DNA from: Rhodococcus sp. 4CII
Lineage (GTDB): Bacteria; Actinomycetota; Actinomycetes; Mycobacteriales; Mycobacteriaceae
NCBI RefSeq assembly: GCF_014256275.1
Contig: NZ_JACCFE010000002.1
Coordinates: 4,506,001-4,570,000, forward strand
Reading direction: 5' to 3'
Length of the DNA stretch: 64,000 nucleotides
Position numbers and translations under genes: made by a program. Positions 8,962-17,767 of the stretch are shown piece by piece; the stretch's first letter is position 1, and every line of letters starts with the position of its first letter. Under the pieces are notes generated by a model. That model saw only the letters and a program-made list of their open reading frames with translations. It did not search any database and was not told where the DNA came from.

Positions 8962-10053
8962 TTAGCTTCCTGACCGGGCGTCGACCGGCACCCGAGGTGC
9001 CGAATGGTGATCGCTGACGATGGTGACCGCGCATTCCACGCGCGTATCGAGCAGCGAACGAACCACAAGGGGCTCTTCGACACTCGTCTCCTCGACCGGC
9101 TGCTCGTCGAAAATCTGCTCGTCGAGTGCGCTGGTCTCTTCGGGAAGTTCGACGGCTGCCTTCGGTTCGCGGGTAGCCAGCCAGCACAGGATTGCCCCGA
9201 TGCACACCACGGCGGTTCCCACCCAGAAGGTGAGCCCGAGTGCCGTGGCCAACATCAATGACGAGAAGGCGGCGGACAGTACGGGCGTGAAGTACGAGGC
9301 CGCGGCGAGCAACGTCATGTTTCCGCGAAGGATTCCGACATTCCACAGGGCATAGCCGAAGCCGATCGCGCAGGCCGCCACCACGGTCGCCGCGATTGCG
9401 GTGAAGCTCAGGTGCATGGGCTCGCGGCCTGACAGGAGGTACATGCACCAGAACGACACGGCCGTCAGCGTAAAGAACGGCGTGATGCCGTTGTTCCCGT
9501 TCGCGAACATCTTGGTGACGGTGCAGTAGCCCGCCCAGATCAGTGCGCCGGCGAACGCGAGAGCATAACTCAGGGGGTTCGAGCGCACGTTGTCGATGGT
9601 GCCGGTGATGTCCAGCCCGGTGTCACCGCCGAGAACCACTGCAATGCCGGCCACGGACAGCGCGATGCCGGGCAGAATCAGGCGCGAAGCCTTCTGGCCG
9701 GCGAACACGATCGCGAACACCACCGTCAGGCTGGGCCACAGATAGTTGACGATCCCGACTTCGATTGCCTGCCTCGGGGTATCGGCCAGTCCGATTGCGA
9801 GGGCGAAGCACACCTCGTACGCGGCAAACATCACGGCACCTGTGACGAGATACGTCCGGCTGAAGTCCTTGAACTTGGGCCATCCCACAGTCACCGACAA
9901 CAGAATCGCGCAGCAGGAGTAGATCATCGCGGCACCGCCGATCGCTCCCAGGCTATCGGTGACCAGACGGATCATTCCGACCATCGAACTCCACAACACA
10001 ATCGCCAACAGCCCCGCCGCGGTGGCACTTCGGCTCGCCTTGGTCGCTCCCAC
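8962..10053 (-). CDS. yddG: EamA/DMT-family exporter, YddG-like (aromatic amino acids)
   Basis: Ten-helix drug/metabolite-transporter protein of 363 residues. The N-terminus (GLLAIVLWSSMVGMIR, then GGAAMIYSCCAILL) matches the pattern of YddG, an aromatic amino-acid exporter. Helices occupy about residues 10-295. An acidic hydrophilic tail of about 65 residues (about 297-363) is longer than in the enterobacterial protein. It diverges from the amine-oxidase/DapA cluster across a 763-bp gap, and one copy of the shared palindrome lies about 200 bp upstream of its start. Whether it exports an aromatic amino acid or a product of the neighbouring pathway cannot be decided from sequence. Confidence 0.8.
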   Translation of the reverse strand: MGATKASRSATAAGLLAIVLWSSMVGMIRLVTDSLGAIGGAAMIYSCCAILLSVTVGWPKFKDFSRTYLVTGAVMFAAYEVCFALAIGLADTPRQAIEVGIVNYLWPSLTVVFAIVFAGQKASRLILPGIALSVAGIAVVLGGDTGLDITGTIDNVRSNPLSYALAFAGALIWAGYCTVTKMFANGNNGITPFFTLTAVSFWCMYLLSGREPMHLSFTAIAATVVAACAIGFGYALWNVGILRGNMTLLAAASYFTPVLSAAFSSLMLATALGLTFWVGTAVVCIGAILCWLATREPKAAVELPEETSALDEQIFDEQPVEETSVEEPLVVRSLLDTRVECAVTIVSDHHSAPRVPVDARSGS

Positions 10054-10247
10054 AACAACAACTCCTCCACTGCCGTACTCGTGGATTCTGGGTGAATCCC
10101 GTCACCTGTACCGATTCGCCCGGACTGCACCGGGTTCCGGGCGCTGTCGCCAGCCGCCGGGAAACGAACCACTACTGGGACCGAAGATCTGGTGTGCATC
10201 GCGACCATGAGTGACTCTGTCGCTTACATTTCGGTAACACGAACGTA

Positions 10248-10263
10248 ATCTGTGATCACATAT
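10248..10263. promoter_or_regulatory. Palindromic operator, copy 1
   Basis: ATCTGTGATCACATAT contains the perfect 10-bp palindrome TGTGATCACA (10251-10260). It is identical over 16 bp, including the asymmetric flanks, to copy 2. It lies about 198 bp upstream of the yddG start. The compact palindrome suits a GntR-type dimer; it lacks the six-base spacer of a CRP site. Confidence 0.6.
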
Positions 10264-10623
10264 GGCTCAAGCTCTCAGCCGAGTGAGACGTACCACTATT
10301 TGAGGTGAATGAGGCTCAGACCGATTGACCCCGCGCAGATTTCACCCCACAGGCGCCGAAAGAAAGCGTCGCGTTCGTCTGTCCTTTCGGAAACGCGGTC
10401 CGAAACAATGGCGCGCCCCCGAACGGCGCAGGGGAGCGCCATGCCTCCGTGTCCCCGTCGGCCGCCGCAGATCGCGGCCGTGGAGACCGAAGGGCTCCTT
10501 ACCCCGTACCCGACGATGTCGAGGCCGCGTACCCCTGGCCGCCAGCTCGGTGAGGCTGGTCCCGAGGTGAAGCGGAGCGGTCGAGAGGACGCTCCTCCCT
10601 GGCTGCACGTCAAGGGTTGTGTG

Positions 10624-10639
10624 ATCTGTGATCACATAT
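10624..10639. promoter_or_regulatory. Palindromic operator, copy 2
   Basis: ATCTGTGATCACATAT again, with core TGTGATCACA at 10627-10636. It lies 181 bp upstream of the flavoprotein gene at 10817 and 376 bp from copy 1 in the same orientation. A third half-copy TGTGATC directly abuts it at 10620-10626. It is the probable binding site of the cluster's regulator, whose gene is not next to it. Confidence 0.6.
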
Positions 10640-10816
10640 TAGTCTAAGGGCACGGGTATGACCGGCATCACTGTTTATCCCATCAGGCGACGCCCCGGAC
10701 TGCGTGTTCTCACGGAGCCATTGCAGGTCGGGAGTGCGCGCCCCGAAGCACGAACTTGCCACGAACTCGCCACCACTTCCGGCGAGAGACACGGCCCCCA
10801 GTGAAGGAGTATCGAA

Positions 10817-12211
10817 GTGCGAGATGTAGTTGTAGTCGGCGCCGGCCTGGCCGGTCTCTCGGCGGGCTGGCGGTTGCGTCACTGGGACACCCTCGTCCTG
10901 GAATCCGATGAGCGCGTCGGTGGACGTATCCGTTCCGAACGACGCGGATCGTACTGGCTGAACTGGGGTGGCCACGTTTTCGCCGGGCCCGGATCTTCCA
11001 CCGACGCTCTGCTCAACGAGGCCGGCGTCATGTCGGTCGACATTCCCGGGTCGCTGCAGGCGCTGGCCATGAACGGGAAGTTCCTTCGCAAGGGCCATAT
11101 CGCCACGTATCCGTTCCGGATCCCGATGTCGCTGTCGGCGCGGGTGGCGACCATGCGGGCCGGCATGAAGGTCGTTGCCGGTGTCGGAAAGTACACCGGC
11201 GTGGTGCGCAAGCGCACCGGCGAGTCCGGCGCGATGCGCCAGCAGCGAATCTACGACTTCGCGAACAACCAATCCTTCCTCGACTTCGTCGGCGACCTGC
11301 CCGAGGACGCGGCTGCGCTGTTCAAGACCACCGTCACCCGGTCGGCTGGAAACATGGACCAGATCTCGGCGGGTGCCGGCATCGGATACTTCAGCCTGGT
11401 ACTCGGCTTCGGACAGGGCCTCAGCCGCGGCATCGTCGGCGGCCCGTCCACCCTCACCGAAGCCCTCGCCGCGTCGCTGGGCGACCGCGTTCAGCTGGGT
11501 GCCGCGGTACACGAGGTCGTGCACAAGAAGGACTCGGTGATCGTTCGCTACCGCCAGGACGGACGCGACCACGAGGTGGAGGCGCGAACGGTCGTGCTGG
11601 CCACGACCGCGGACGTGTCCCACCGCGTCGGCGTCGACCTGCCGGAGAACCTGCGCGACGCGCTCTCGCAGATCAAGTACGGCCCCCACGTCAGCTCGGC
11701 GTTCCTCACCGACGAAACGACGAAGCGTCCGTGGGACGACATCTACGCCATCGCCGCCCCCAAGCGTTCCTTCGCCATCGCGCTCAACCAGGCGAGCATC
11801 GTCCGCGGCACCGAGACCGTCCGCCAGCCCGGCGGCAGCTTCATGACGTTCTCACCCGCGGCGCTGGGCAGCGCACTGCTCGACAAGAGCGACGACGAGG
11901 TTGTGAAGACTCACCTCGCCGACCTGGAACAGATCCTCGGGCCCGGGTTCTCCGACACCGTCGTGGAAGCAAAGGCCGCACGGTGGAAGAACGCATCGCC
12001 CTACAGCTTCCCCGGTCGCGCGAAGCTTCAGCCCACGCTGACGCGCGGAGCCGGTCGAGTCTTCCTGGCCGGCGACTACCTCGGAACGCTCTACACCGAA
12101 ACCTCGATCACCTCAGGGTTCTCCGCGGCCCAGGAGGTCGTCAGCGTGCTCGCCACCCATCGTCAGACCCGTCACGCAGACGAGCTTCCCGTCCATTCCG
12201 TCAGCGCCTGA
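10817..12211 (+). CDS. FAD-dependent oxidoreductase, amine oxidase/protoporphyrinogen oxidase fold
   Basis: The 464-residue product opens with a classical dinucleotide-binding motif (VVVVGAGLAGLSAGWRL), followed by the amine-oxidase signature RVGGRIRSERRGSYWLNWGGHVF and a C-terminal FAD loop (GRVFLAGDYLGTLYTETSITSG). It probably oxidises a C-N or C-C bond of a small substrate with FAD; the substrate is unknown. The GTG start at 10817 has AAGGAG eight bases upstream. It leads a run of four same-strand genes with a DapA-family lyase, an amino-acid symporter and an aldehyde dehydrogenase, which points to amine or imino-acid catabolism rather than haem synthesis. No hemG context is present. Confidence 0.75.
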   Translation: MRDVVVVGAGLAGLSAGWRLRHWDTLVLESDERVGGRIRSERRGSYWLNWGGHVFAGPGSSTDALLNEAGVMSVDIPGSLQALAMNGKFLRKGHIATYPFRIPMSLSARVATMRAGMKVVAGVGKYTGVVRKRTGESGAMRQQRIYDFANNQSFLDFVGDLPEDAAALFKTTVTRSAGNMDQISAGAGIGYFSLVLGFGQGLSRGIVGGPSTLTEALAASLGDRVQLGAAVHEVVHKKDSVIVRYRQDGRDHEVEARTVVLATTADVSHRVGVDLPENLRDALSQIKYGPHVSSAFLTDETTKRPWDDIYAIAAPKRSFAIALNQASIVRGTETVRQPGGSFMTFSPAALGSALLDKSDDEVVKTHLADLEQILGPGFSDTVVEAKAARWKNASPYSFPGRAKLQPTLTRGAGRVFLAGDYLGTLYTETSITSGFSAAQEVVSVLATHRQTRHADELPVHSVSA

Positions 12212-12257
12212 CCGTCCTCACACCCGAATACGTCTCAACGATCTAGGAGTCCTTTCG

Positions 12258-13151
12258 ATGTCCAAACAACTCAGTGGTGTCCTCACCGCCTTGACCACCC
12301 CGTTCGACGCCGACGAGCTCATCGACACGGACAAGCTCGAGCGCGTGGTGGACCGCTCGATCAAGGCCGGCGTCAACGGCGTCGTCGCGGCAGGATCGAC
12401 CGGTGAGGTCGGGGCACTGTCATCGGACGAGCGCGAGCGTCTCGTCGACACGGTCATCGAGCACACCGACGGCCGGGTTCCCGTCATCGCCCAGACCGGT
12501 GCCACGTCGACCGCAGAGGCCATCCGCCTCTCGCGCGCCGCCGAAAAGTCGGGCGCGGACGTGCTCATGCTGATCACCCCGTTCTACGAGCCGCTCTCGG
12601 TCGACGAGACGGTGGCGTACATCAAGGATGTCGCTTCGTCGGTGGAGCTGCCGATCATGCTGTACAACATCCCCGCAGTCACCGGTGTGAACCTCGACCC
12701 CGGCACGGTCCGCTCCCTCGCCGAAGAGGTCGACAACATTCGGTACATCAAGGACTCGAGCGCGAACTGGGAACAGGCGCTGCAGCTGATTCACCACCAC
12801 AGCGACGTGATCGGCACGTTCATCGGCTGGGATCCGTACCTGTACGGTGCCCTCGTCGAGGGAGCTGCCGGTGTCATGGCCGGTACCGCCAACGTGGTTC
12901 CGGACGAGATCGTCGCCGTCAACCGGCTCATCGTCGACGGCGACCTGCGCGGCGCCCTCGCCAAATGGCGCGACCTGTACCCGGTGATCGACGCGCTGAT
13001 CTCCGTTCCCTTCATTCCCGCCGTCAAGGCAGGTCTCGCTCTGCTGGGCGAACCCGTAGGCGCGCCCCGCCGGCCGACCGCCGAACTCTCCGCAGAGCAG
13101 GTCGGGAACATAGGACAGGCGTTGAAGACGCTCGCTAAGGGAACAGGCTAA
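12258..13151 (+). CDS. DapA/N-acetylneuraminate lyase family Schiff-base lyase or deaminase
   Basis: A 297-residue (beta/alpha)8 barrel of the DHDPS/NAL family. The GSTGEVGALSSDER substrate loop, the tyrosine in MLYNIPA (about Y135) and the Schiff-base lysine in RYIKDSSANW (about K164) are present. Such enzymes include dihydrodipicolinate synthase, but also keto-acid aldolases and pyrroline-hydroxycarboxylate deaminase. Its place between a flavoprotein oxidase, an AGCS symporter and an aldehyde dehydrogenase argues for a catabolic member. One appealing parallel is the hydroxyproline route (oxidase, DapA-type deaminase, semialdehyde dehydrogenase), which is inference. AGGAG precedes the ATG; the symporter begins four bases after its stop. 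Confidence 0.85.
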   Translation: MSKQLSGVLTALTTPFDADELIDTDKLERVVDRSIKAGVNGVVAAGSTGEVGALSSDERERLVDTVIEHTDGRVPVIAQTGATSTAEAIRLSRAAEKSGADVLMLITPFYEPLSVDETVAYIKDVASSVELPIMLYNIPAVTGVNLDPGTVRSLAEEVDNIRYIKDSSANWEQALQLIHHHSDVIGTFIGWDPYLYGALVEGAAGVMAGTANVVPDEIVAVNRLIVDGDLRGALAKWRDLYPVIDALISVPFIPAVKAGLALLGEPVGAPRRPTAELSAEQVGNIGQALKTLAKGTG

Positions 13152-13154
13152 GTC

Positions 13155-14639
13155 ATGGGCCTCGACTGGGCCGAGACACTCACAACCCTGGCGGACGGCA
13201 TCTGGGGACCGATGGCCTACGTGGTCCTCGGCCTCGGGGTCGCATACACCGTAGCCACCAAAGGAATTCAGTTCCGACGCATCCCGGACATGATCCGACA
13301 GCTGAGGGAGACCAGCGAAGGCGAAGGAGGACTGTCGTCCTTCCAAGCGCTCGTACTCGCACTCGCCAGCCGAGTGGGTGTCGGAAGCATCGCAGGTGTC
13401 GCGACGGCGGTCGGCGGTGGTGGACCGGGAGCTCTGCTGTGGATGGCCGTGACCGGACTGGTCGGCTGTACCGTCGGCTACGCCGAGGCAACCCTCGCGC
13501 AGGTGTTCAAACGTCAGGTAGAGGACGAAGACCGGAGGAAAGCCAACGAAGACATCGGCGGCATGCCGTACTACATCAAGTACGGACTGAAACTTCCCAA
13601 GGTCGCGGGACTCGTCGCGTTTCTCGGTCTGGTCGGCTACGGCTTTCTGTTCCCCGGATTTCAGGTCAGCACGATTGCCTCGAGTGCCCGGCTGGCATTC
13701 GGAGCACCGACCTGGGTGCCGGCCGTGTTGATGACCGTCATGATTGCTCTGGTGATTTTCGGCGGCACCACTCGAATCGTCAAGGTCACGCAGACTCTCG
13801 TGCCGATTCTCGCTATCGGATACCTGACGTTGGCGCTGGCGGTGATCGCCGCGAACATCGAAAATGTGCCGGACGCAGTCAAACTGATCGTGAATTCGGC
13901 CTTCGGCATCGACCCCGTGCTGGGCGGCATCGCAGGCGCTGCGGTCGCGTGGGGCGTGCGCCGGGCGGTCTTCGCTTCAGCGAACGGAATCGGTGAGGCG
14001 ACGTTCGCCGCCGCGGCGGCGCGGACGTCCCACCCAGGCAAGCAGGGTCTCGTCCAAACGTTCAGCATCTACATCGATGTTCTGCTGATCTGCATGGCAA
14101 CAGGGTTGATGATGGTGGTGTCCGGCCAGTACAACGTCTCAGACGGTGCGGGCGGGCACCTCGTCGAGAACCTTCCGGGTATGGAGGCCGGACCGAACTG
14201 GGTCCAGAAGGCCATCGACACCCTGGTGCCCGGGTGGGGCGCGGCGTTCATCGCGGTAGCGGTGTTCCTGTTCGGCTTCACCTGCCTCATCGTGTACTTC
14301 TACGTGGCGAACTCGAACCTGTTGTTCCTGTTGAACGGCCGGAACGGGCCGGTATCGAAGATGGTCCTCAAGGTCGGCACGCTCGTGATCGTGTTCCTGG
14401 GTTCGATCGTGAACGCCGGACTCGTGTGGGCCATCGGCGATATCGGGCTCGGGCTCATCGCCTGGATCAACCTCATCTGTCTGGTGTTGCTCTTCCCGCT
14501 CGTCAGACGGGTGTACCGCGACTACGAGCAACAGAAGAAGCGCGGACTCGACCCCACCTTCGATCCGACCGCACTCGGCATCGAAGGAGCCGAGTTCTGG
14601 GCGTCGAACACCGTCTCCGAACACAGCGTCTCGCGTTGA
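13155..14639 (+). CDS. AGCS-family sodium:alanine/glycine-type symporter
   Basis: A membrane protein of 494 residues with about ten to eleven hydrophobic segments. AGCS hallmarks are GPMAYVVLGLGVAYTVATKGIQFR near the N-terminus (cited by GIQFRRIPDM), SRVGVGSIAGVATAVGGGGPGALLWM at about 75-100 (core GVGSIAGVATA), and AVFASANGIGEATFAAAAART at about 275-295. It probably imports the amino acid or imino acid that feeds the neighbouring enzymes. It starts three bases after the dapA-like stop, with no independent promoter space, so the two are cotranscribed. The last 40 residues are hydrophilic. Solute specificity within AGCS (alanine, glycine, D-amino acids) cannot be read from sequence. Confidence 0.88.
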   Translation: MGLDWAETLTTLADGIWGPMAYVVLGLGVAYTVATKGIQFRRIPDMIRQLRETSEGEGGLSSFQALVLALASRVGVGSIAGVATAVGGGGPGALLWMAVTGLVGCTVGYAEATLAQVFKRQVEDEDRRKANEDIGGMPYYIKYGLKLPKVAGLVAFLGLVGYGFLFPGFQVSTIASSARLAFGAPTWVPAVLMTVMIALVIFGGTTRIVKVTQTLVPILAIGYLTLALAVIAANIENVPDAVKLIVNSAFGIDPVLGGIAGAAVAWGVRRAVFASANGIGEATFAAAAARTSHPGKQGLVQTFSIYIDVLLICMATGLMMVVSGQYNVSDGAGGHLVENLPGMEAGPNWVQKAIDTLVPGWGAAFIAVAVFLFGFTCLIVYFYVANSNLLFLLNGRNGPVSKMVLKVGTLVIVFLGSIVNAGLVWAIGDIGLGLIAWINLICLVLLFPLVRRVYRDYEQQKKRGLDPTFDPTALGIEGAEFWASNTVSEHSVSR

Positions 14640-14725
14640 GGCGTTTCCGCAACTAACCGCCGCGGCGCAGCTGACCGCCCAAGGCAATTCCGCCACTTGC
14701 CAGTCGATTTTGGAGGTTCACCCCG

Positions 14726-16237
14726 ATGTCCAATACCACCCTCACCGGACACGTCGCCGTCAGCCGAGCAGCTGGTGGTTCATTGAACGTCCGGGACGAT
14801 CTGCCGCCGACCCAGCACTACATCGCCGGAGCTTTCGACGCGGTCGACACCTCCGGCCCCCGCACCGAAGTCGTCGATCCGAGTACCGAACAGGTCATCG
14901 CCGCGGTACCCCAGGGGACCGTCGCCGACGTCGACCGAGCGGTTGCAGCCGCGGTCGCCGCCGAGAACGACTGGGCCGGACTTGTTCCCAAGGAACGTTC
15001 GACTCTGCTGCACCGCATCGCGGACCGCATCGAACAGAACTCCGAGGTGCTGGCTCGGCTCGAATCTGCCAACACCGGAAAGCCTTTCGAGGTCTCGAAC
15101 GACGACGTGGCGGGCACCGTCGACACCTTCCGGTTCATGGCGGGCGCGCTGCGTGCGACCACGTCGATGGCTGCCGGGGACTATGCCGAGAACCACCTGT
15201 CGGTGATCCTGCGGGAACCGCTCGGCGTGGTCGGCGTCGTGACTCCGTGGAACTATCCACTGCTGATGGCGGCGTGGAAGATCGCTCCGATCCTCGCCGC
15301 CGGAAACACGTTGGTCATCAAGCCGTCCGAGCAGACCCCGCTGACGACATTGAAATTTGCCGAACTCGTCGCCGACCTGCTTCCGGCGGGCGTGTTCAAT
15401 GTGGTGACCGGCCTCGGACCGACCGTGGGGGCGCGGCTGAGCGAGCATCCCGACATCGACATGATCGCCCTGACCGGATCCGTGGGCAGCGGGAAGGCCG
15501 TCGCACGCGGAGCCGCGGACACGCTCAAGCGCGTCCATCTCGAACTGGGCGGCAAGGCACCCGTGGTGATCTTCGACGACGCCGATCTCGACGACGCCGC
15601 GGTGTCGCTGCGTGCGGCCGGCTACTGGAACTCGGGCCAGGAATGCGGTGCGGCATGCCGCATCCTCGTCCACGAGTCGGTCGCCGATTCGTTCACTCGA
15701 AAGCTGGTCGACCAGGTGAGCACGTTCGTGGTCGGTGAGCCGGGAGCAGGCGACGACGTCGAAATCGGGCCCCTGGTGTCCAAGGCACACTTCGAGCGGG
15801 TCACCGCCTATCTGGAACGTGCTGCCCGGCAGGGAATCACCGCCGCGATCGGTGGAACCCCGCTGGACGGACCCGGCTACTTCATTGCACCGACCGTGCT
15901 TGTCGGGGTATCCGACGGCGCCGAATGCGCTCGTGAGGAGATCTTCGGTCCCGTGGTCACCATCGAGACCTTCACCGACGAGGACGAGGCAATCCGCCGC
16001 GCGAACGACGTTCCGTTCGGTCTCTCGGCGTCCGTCTGGACCGAGAACGCTCGGCGTAGCCATGAGGTCGCCGCCCGGATCGACGCCGGAACGGTGTGGG
16101 TCAACTCCCATCTCGTGCTGGCCAACGAAGTTCCGTGGGGTGGTTTCAAGGGATCCGGTTACGGACGCGACCTGTCGATCTACGCCCTCGACGACTACTC
16201 GCGCACCAAGCACGTCATGCACAACCACGGTCGTTGA
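14726..16237 (+). CDS. Aldehyde dehydrogenase, gamma-aminobutyraldehyde/betaine-aldehyde type
   Basis: NAD(P)-dependent ALDH of 503 residues. The catalytic glutamate is in LELGGKAPVVIF (about E273) and the cysteine in SGQECGAACRI (about C307). That GQ-C-AACR pattern resembles PatD/YdcW aminobutyraldehyde dehydrogenases more than generic ALDHs. It would oxidise an omega-amino or keto aldehyde produced by the flavoprotein and the DapA-like enzyme. GGAGG lies about nine bases before the ATG. It is 86 bp downstream of the symporter and is the last gene of the cluster before a convergent MFS gene. Confidence 0.87.
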   Translation: MSNTTLTGHVAVSRAAGGSLNVRDDLPPTQHYIAGAFDAVDTSGPRTEVVDPSTEQVIAAVPQGTVADVDRAVAAAVAAENDWAGLVPKERSTLLHRIADRIEQNSEVLARLESANTGKPFEVSNDDVAGTVDTFRFMAGALRATTSMAAGDYAENHLSVILREPLGVVGVVTPWNYPLLMAAWKIAPILAAGNTLVIKPSEQTPLTTLKFAELVADLLPAGVFNVVTGLGPTVGARLSEHPDIDMIALTGSVGSGKAVARGAADTLKRVHLELGGKAPVVIFDDADLDDAAVSLRAAGYWNSGQECGAACRILVHESVADSFTRKLVDQVSTFVVGEPGAGDDVEIGPLVSKAHFERVTAYLERAARQGITAAIGGTPLDGPGYFIAPTVLVGVSDGAECAREEIFGPVVTIETFTDEDEAIRRANDVPFGLSASVWTENARRSHEVAARIDAGTVWVNSHLVLANEVPWGGFKGSGYGRDLSIYALDDYSRTKHVMHNHGR

Positions 16238-16260
16238 TTCGCTGCGCCCCGCTAGCCGCC

Positions 16261-17607
16261 TCAGTGGGCGGTCAGCGGAGCGTCCGCGGCGGCGTCCACG
16301 CTGGACTTCTCGAGTCGCAGCCGCGACACGGCGAGTCCGGCGAGGAGGAAGGACACGGCGACGAGGAGGTACAGCTGGGTGGGTGACCAGTCGCGGTCGA
16401 GGAGGGCGCCCGCGACGATCGGTGACGCGATGGCGCCGACCCGGCCGATGCCGATACCCCAGCCGACGCCGGTGGCGCGGACGGACGGCGAGTAGACCGA
16501 CGGTGTGATCGCGTACAGCCCGGCGATGCAACCGTTGGCGAAGACGCCGATGAGGGCGCCGAGCCCGAACGCGACGACGATCGACGCGGTGGCGGGGACG
16601 AAGACCGCCAGGAGCAGGCCGGCGATCGCCATGTAGGCGATGAGCACGCGTTTCAGGGCGAACCGCGCGGACAGCGCGCCGAGGAGCGTCGCACCGAAGA
16701 TGCCACCGAGGTTGAGCAGAACTCCGCCGGTGACGCCCTGATTCGCGGACATGCCCGCCTCGACCAGCAGCTTCGGGGTCCAGCTGGTGACGAAGTAGAA
16801 GCCGAACATCGCCATGAAGAACGCGAACCACACCAGGAGGGTGCGGCGGCGCCGCTCGGGCGACAGGAGGACACGCACCGCGAATCCGGCGTCCGCGGTG
16901 GCGGTGGCGCGTGGTGCGGGCAGGTTGTCCAGCCGCGGTTGACCGACCCGCACGGCGAAGGCGTTGATGCGGTCGAGGGCGTTGGCCGGTCGCCGGACGA
17001 GCAGGAAGTCGATCGATTCGGGAAGCCGGACGAAGACGATCGGAAGGATCGCGGCCGTGCACACCCCGCCGAACAGGAACACCGTGCGCCAGCCCAGCGA
17101 ATTCTGCAGCACGACGGCGATGATTCCGCCGGCCGTCGCGCCGACGGCGTATCCGGTGGAGTTGAGACTCACGGCCAGCCCACGCCAGCGGTTCGACGCG
17201 TATTCACTGGCGATGACGTTGCTGCTGGCCAGGATTCCGCCGATACCGACGCCGGTGAGGGCACGGAGCAGGCCGAGTTGCATCGCGTTCTGACTGACCG
17301 CCGACAGCAGCATGCCCGTCGACGCGAGCGCCAGGCACAGCAGGATCATGGCGCGGCGACCGATGGTGTCGGCCCACGGCGCCAGGAACAGCGACCCCGC
17401 GGCCATGCCGAACAGCCCGGCGCTGAGCAGGAGTCCGACGACCGAACCGGACAGATCCCATTCCTGCGACACCGACTGCGCGGTGAATGCCATGACGAGG
17501 ACGTCGAAGCCGTCGAGCACGTTGAGTAGACCGCAGATGGCGATGGCGCCCCATTGGTAGCGCGTCATCGGGCTGTGGTCGATGCGTTCGCGGAGGTCGA
17601 ATTGCAT
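16261..17607 (-). CDS. MFS transporter, aromatic acid:H+ symporter (AAHS) family
   Basis: Twelve-helix major facilitator, 448 residues from the ATG at 17607. A GTG at 17652 would add 15 residues, but AAHS proteins usually begin with the MxFDLRERIDHSPMTRYQW-type segment found here, so the shorter form is preferred. The MFS loop 2-3 motif GSLFLAPWADTIGRRAM and the early acidic helix LLNVLDGFDVLVMAF, typical of PcaK-like carriers, are visible. Probable function is proton-coupled uptake of a carboxylated aromatic. No ring-cleavage gene is adjacent, so the substrate is unknown. It is convergent with the aldehyde dehydrogenase and diverges from the BrkB gene. Confidence 0.82.
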   Translation of the reverse strand: MQFDLRERIDHSPMTRYQWGAIAICGLLNVLDGFDVLVMAFTAQSVSQEWDLSGSVVGLLLSAGLFGMAAGSLFLAPWADTIGRRAMILLCLALASTGMLLSAVSQNAMQLGLLRALTGVGIGGILASSNVIASEYASNRWRGLAVSLNSTGYAVGATAGGIIAVVLQNSLGWRTVFLFGGVCTAAILPIVFVRLPESIDFLLVRRPANALDRINAFAVRVGQPRLDNLPAPRATATADAGFAVRVLLSPERRRRTLLVWFAFFMAMFGFYFVTSWTPKLLVEAGMSANQGVTGGVLLNLGGIFGATLLGALSARFALKRVLIAYMAIAGLLLAVFVPATASIVVAFGLGALIGVFANGCIAGLYAITPSVYSPSVRATGVGWGIGIGRVGAIASPIVAGALLDRDWSPTQLYLLVAVSFLLAGLAVSRLRLEKSSVDAAADAPLTAH

Positions 17608-17767
17608 GTGCGGGACCTGCTCTTCCTGGAGGCGGGCTGTGAGGTGGCTCACGACCCACTTACCGTGGCGGACGGGTCACTCGTTTCCAACTCCGTTTCC
17701 GAATGCCGGAATGTCGGGCACGGCCCGTCGCAGTTTCCGCGCGCCGGGTTTCGGGTAGGCGTCATCG

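Larger units (their letters stand above)
10054..10816. other. 763-bp divergent intergenic region with duplicated operator
   Basis: No convincing gene: the short frames at about 10309-10647 are proline/arginine-rich and lack ribosome sites. Two identical 16-bp copies of ATCTGTGATCACATAT lie at 10248-10263 and 10624-10639. A ribosome-binding AAGGAG at 10804-10809 serves the GTG at 10817. The length suggests long leaders or a small RNA, but I cannot identify one. Confidence 0.5.

Noticed and set aside
10251..10636. CRP/FNR-type binding sites
   Set aside because: TGTGATCACA has contiguous half-sites; a CRP site needs six bases between TGTGA and TCACA.
10309..10647. Short proline/arginine-rich frames in the yddG-flavoprotein gap
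   Set aside because: No ribosome site, no similarity, and the frames exist on both strands over the same bases.
10817..12211. Protoporphyrinogen oxidase (haem synthesis)
   Set aside because: The fold fits, but no haem genes are near and the neighbours are amino-acid transport and aldehyde oxidation.
12258..13151. Biosynthetic dihydrodipicolinate synthase (dapA)
   Set aside because: Family residues are compatible, but there are no lysine-biosynthesis neighbours and the context is catabolic.
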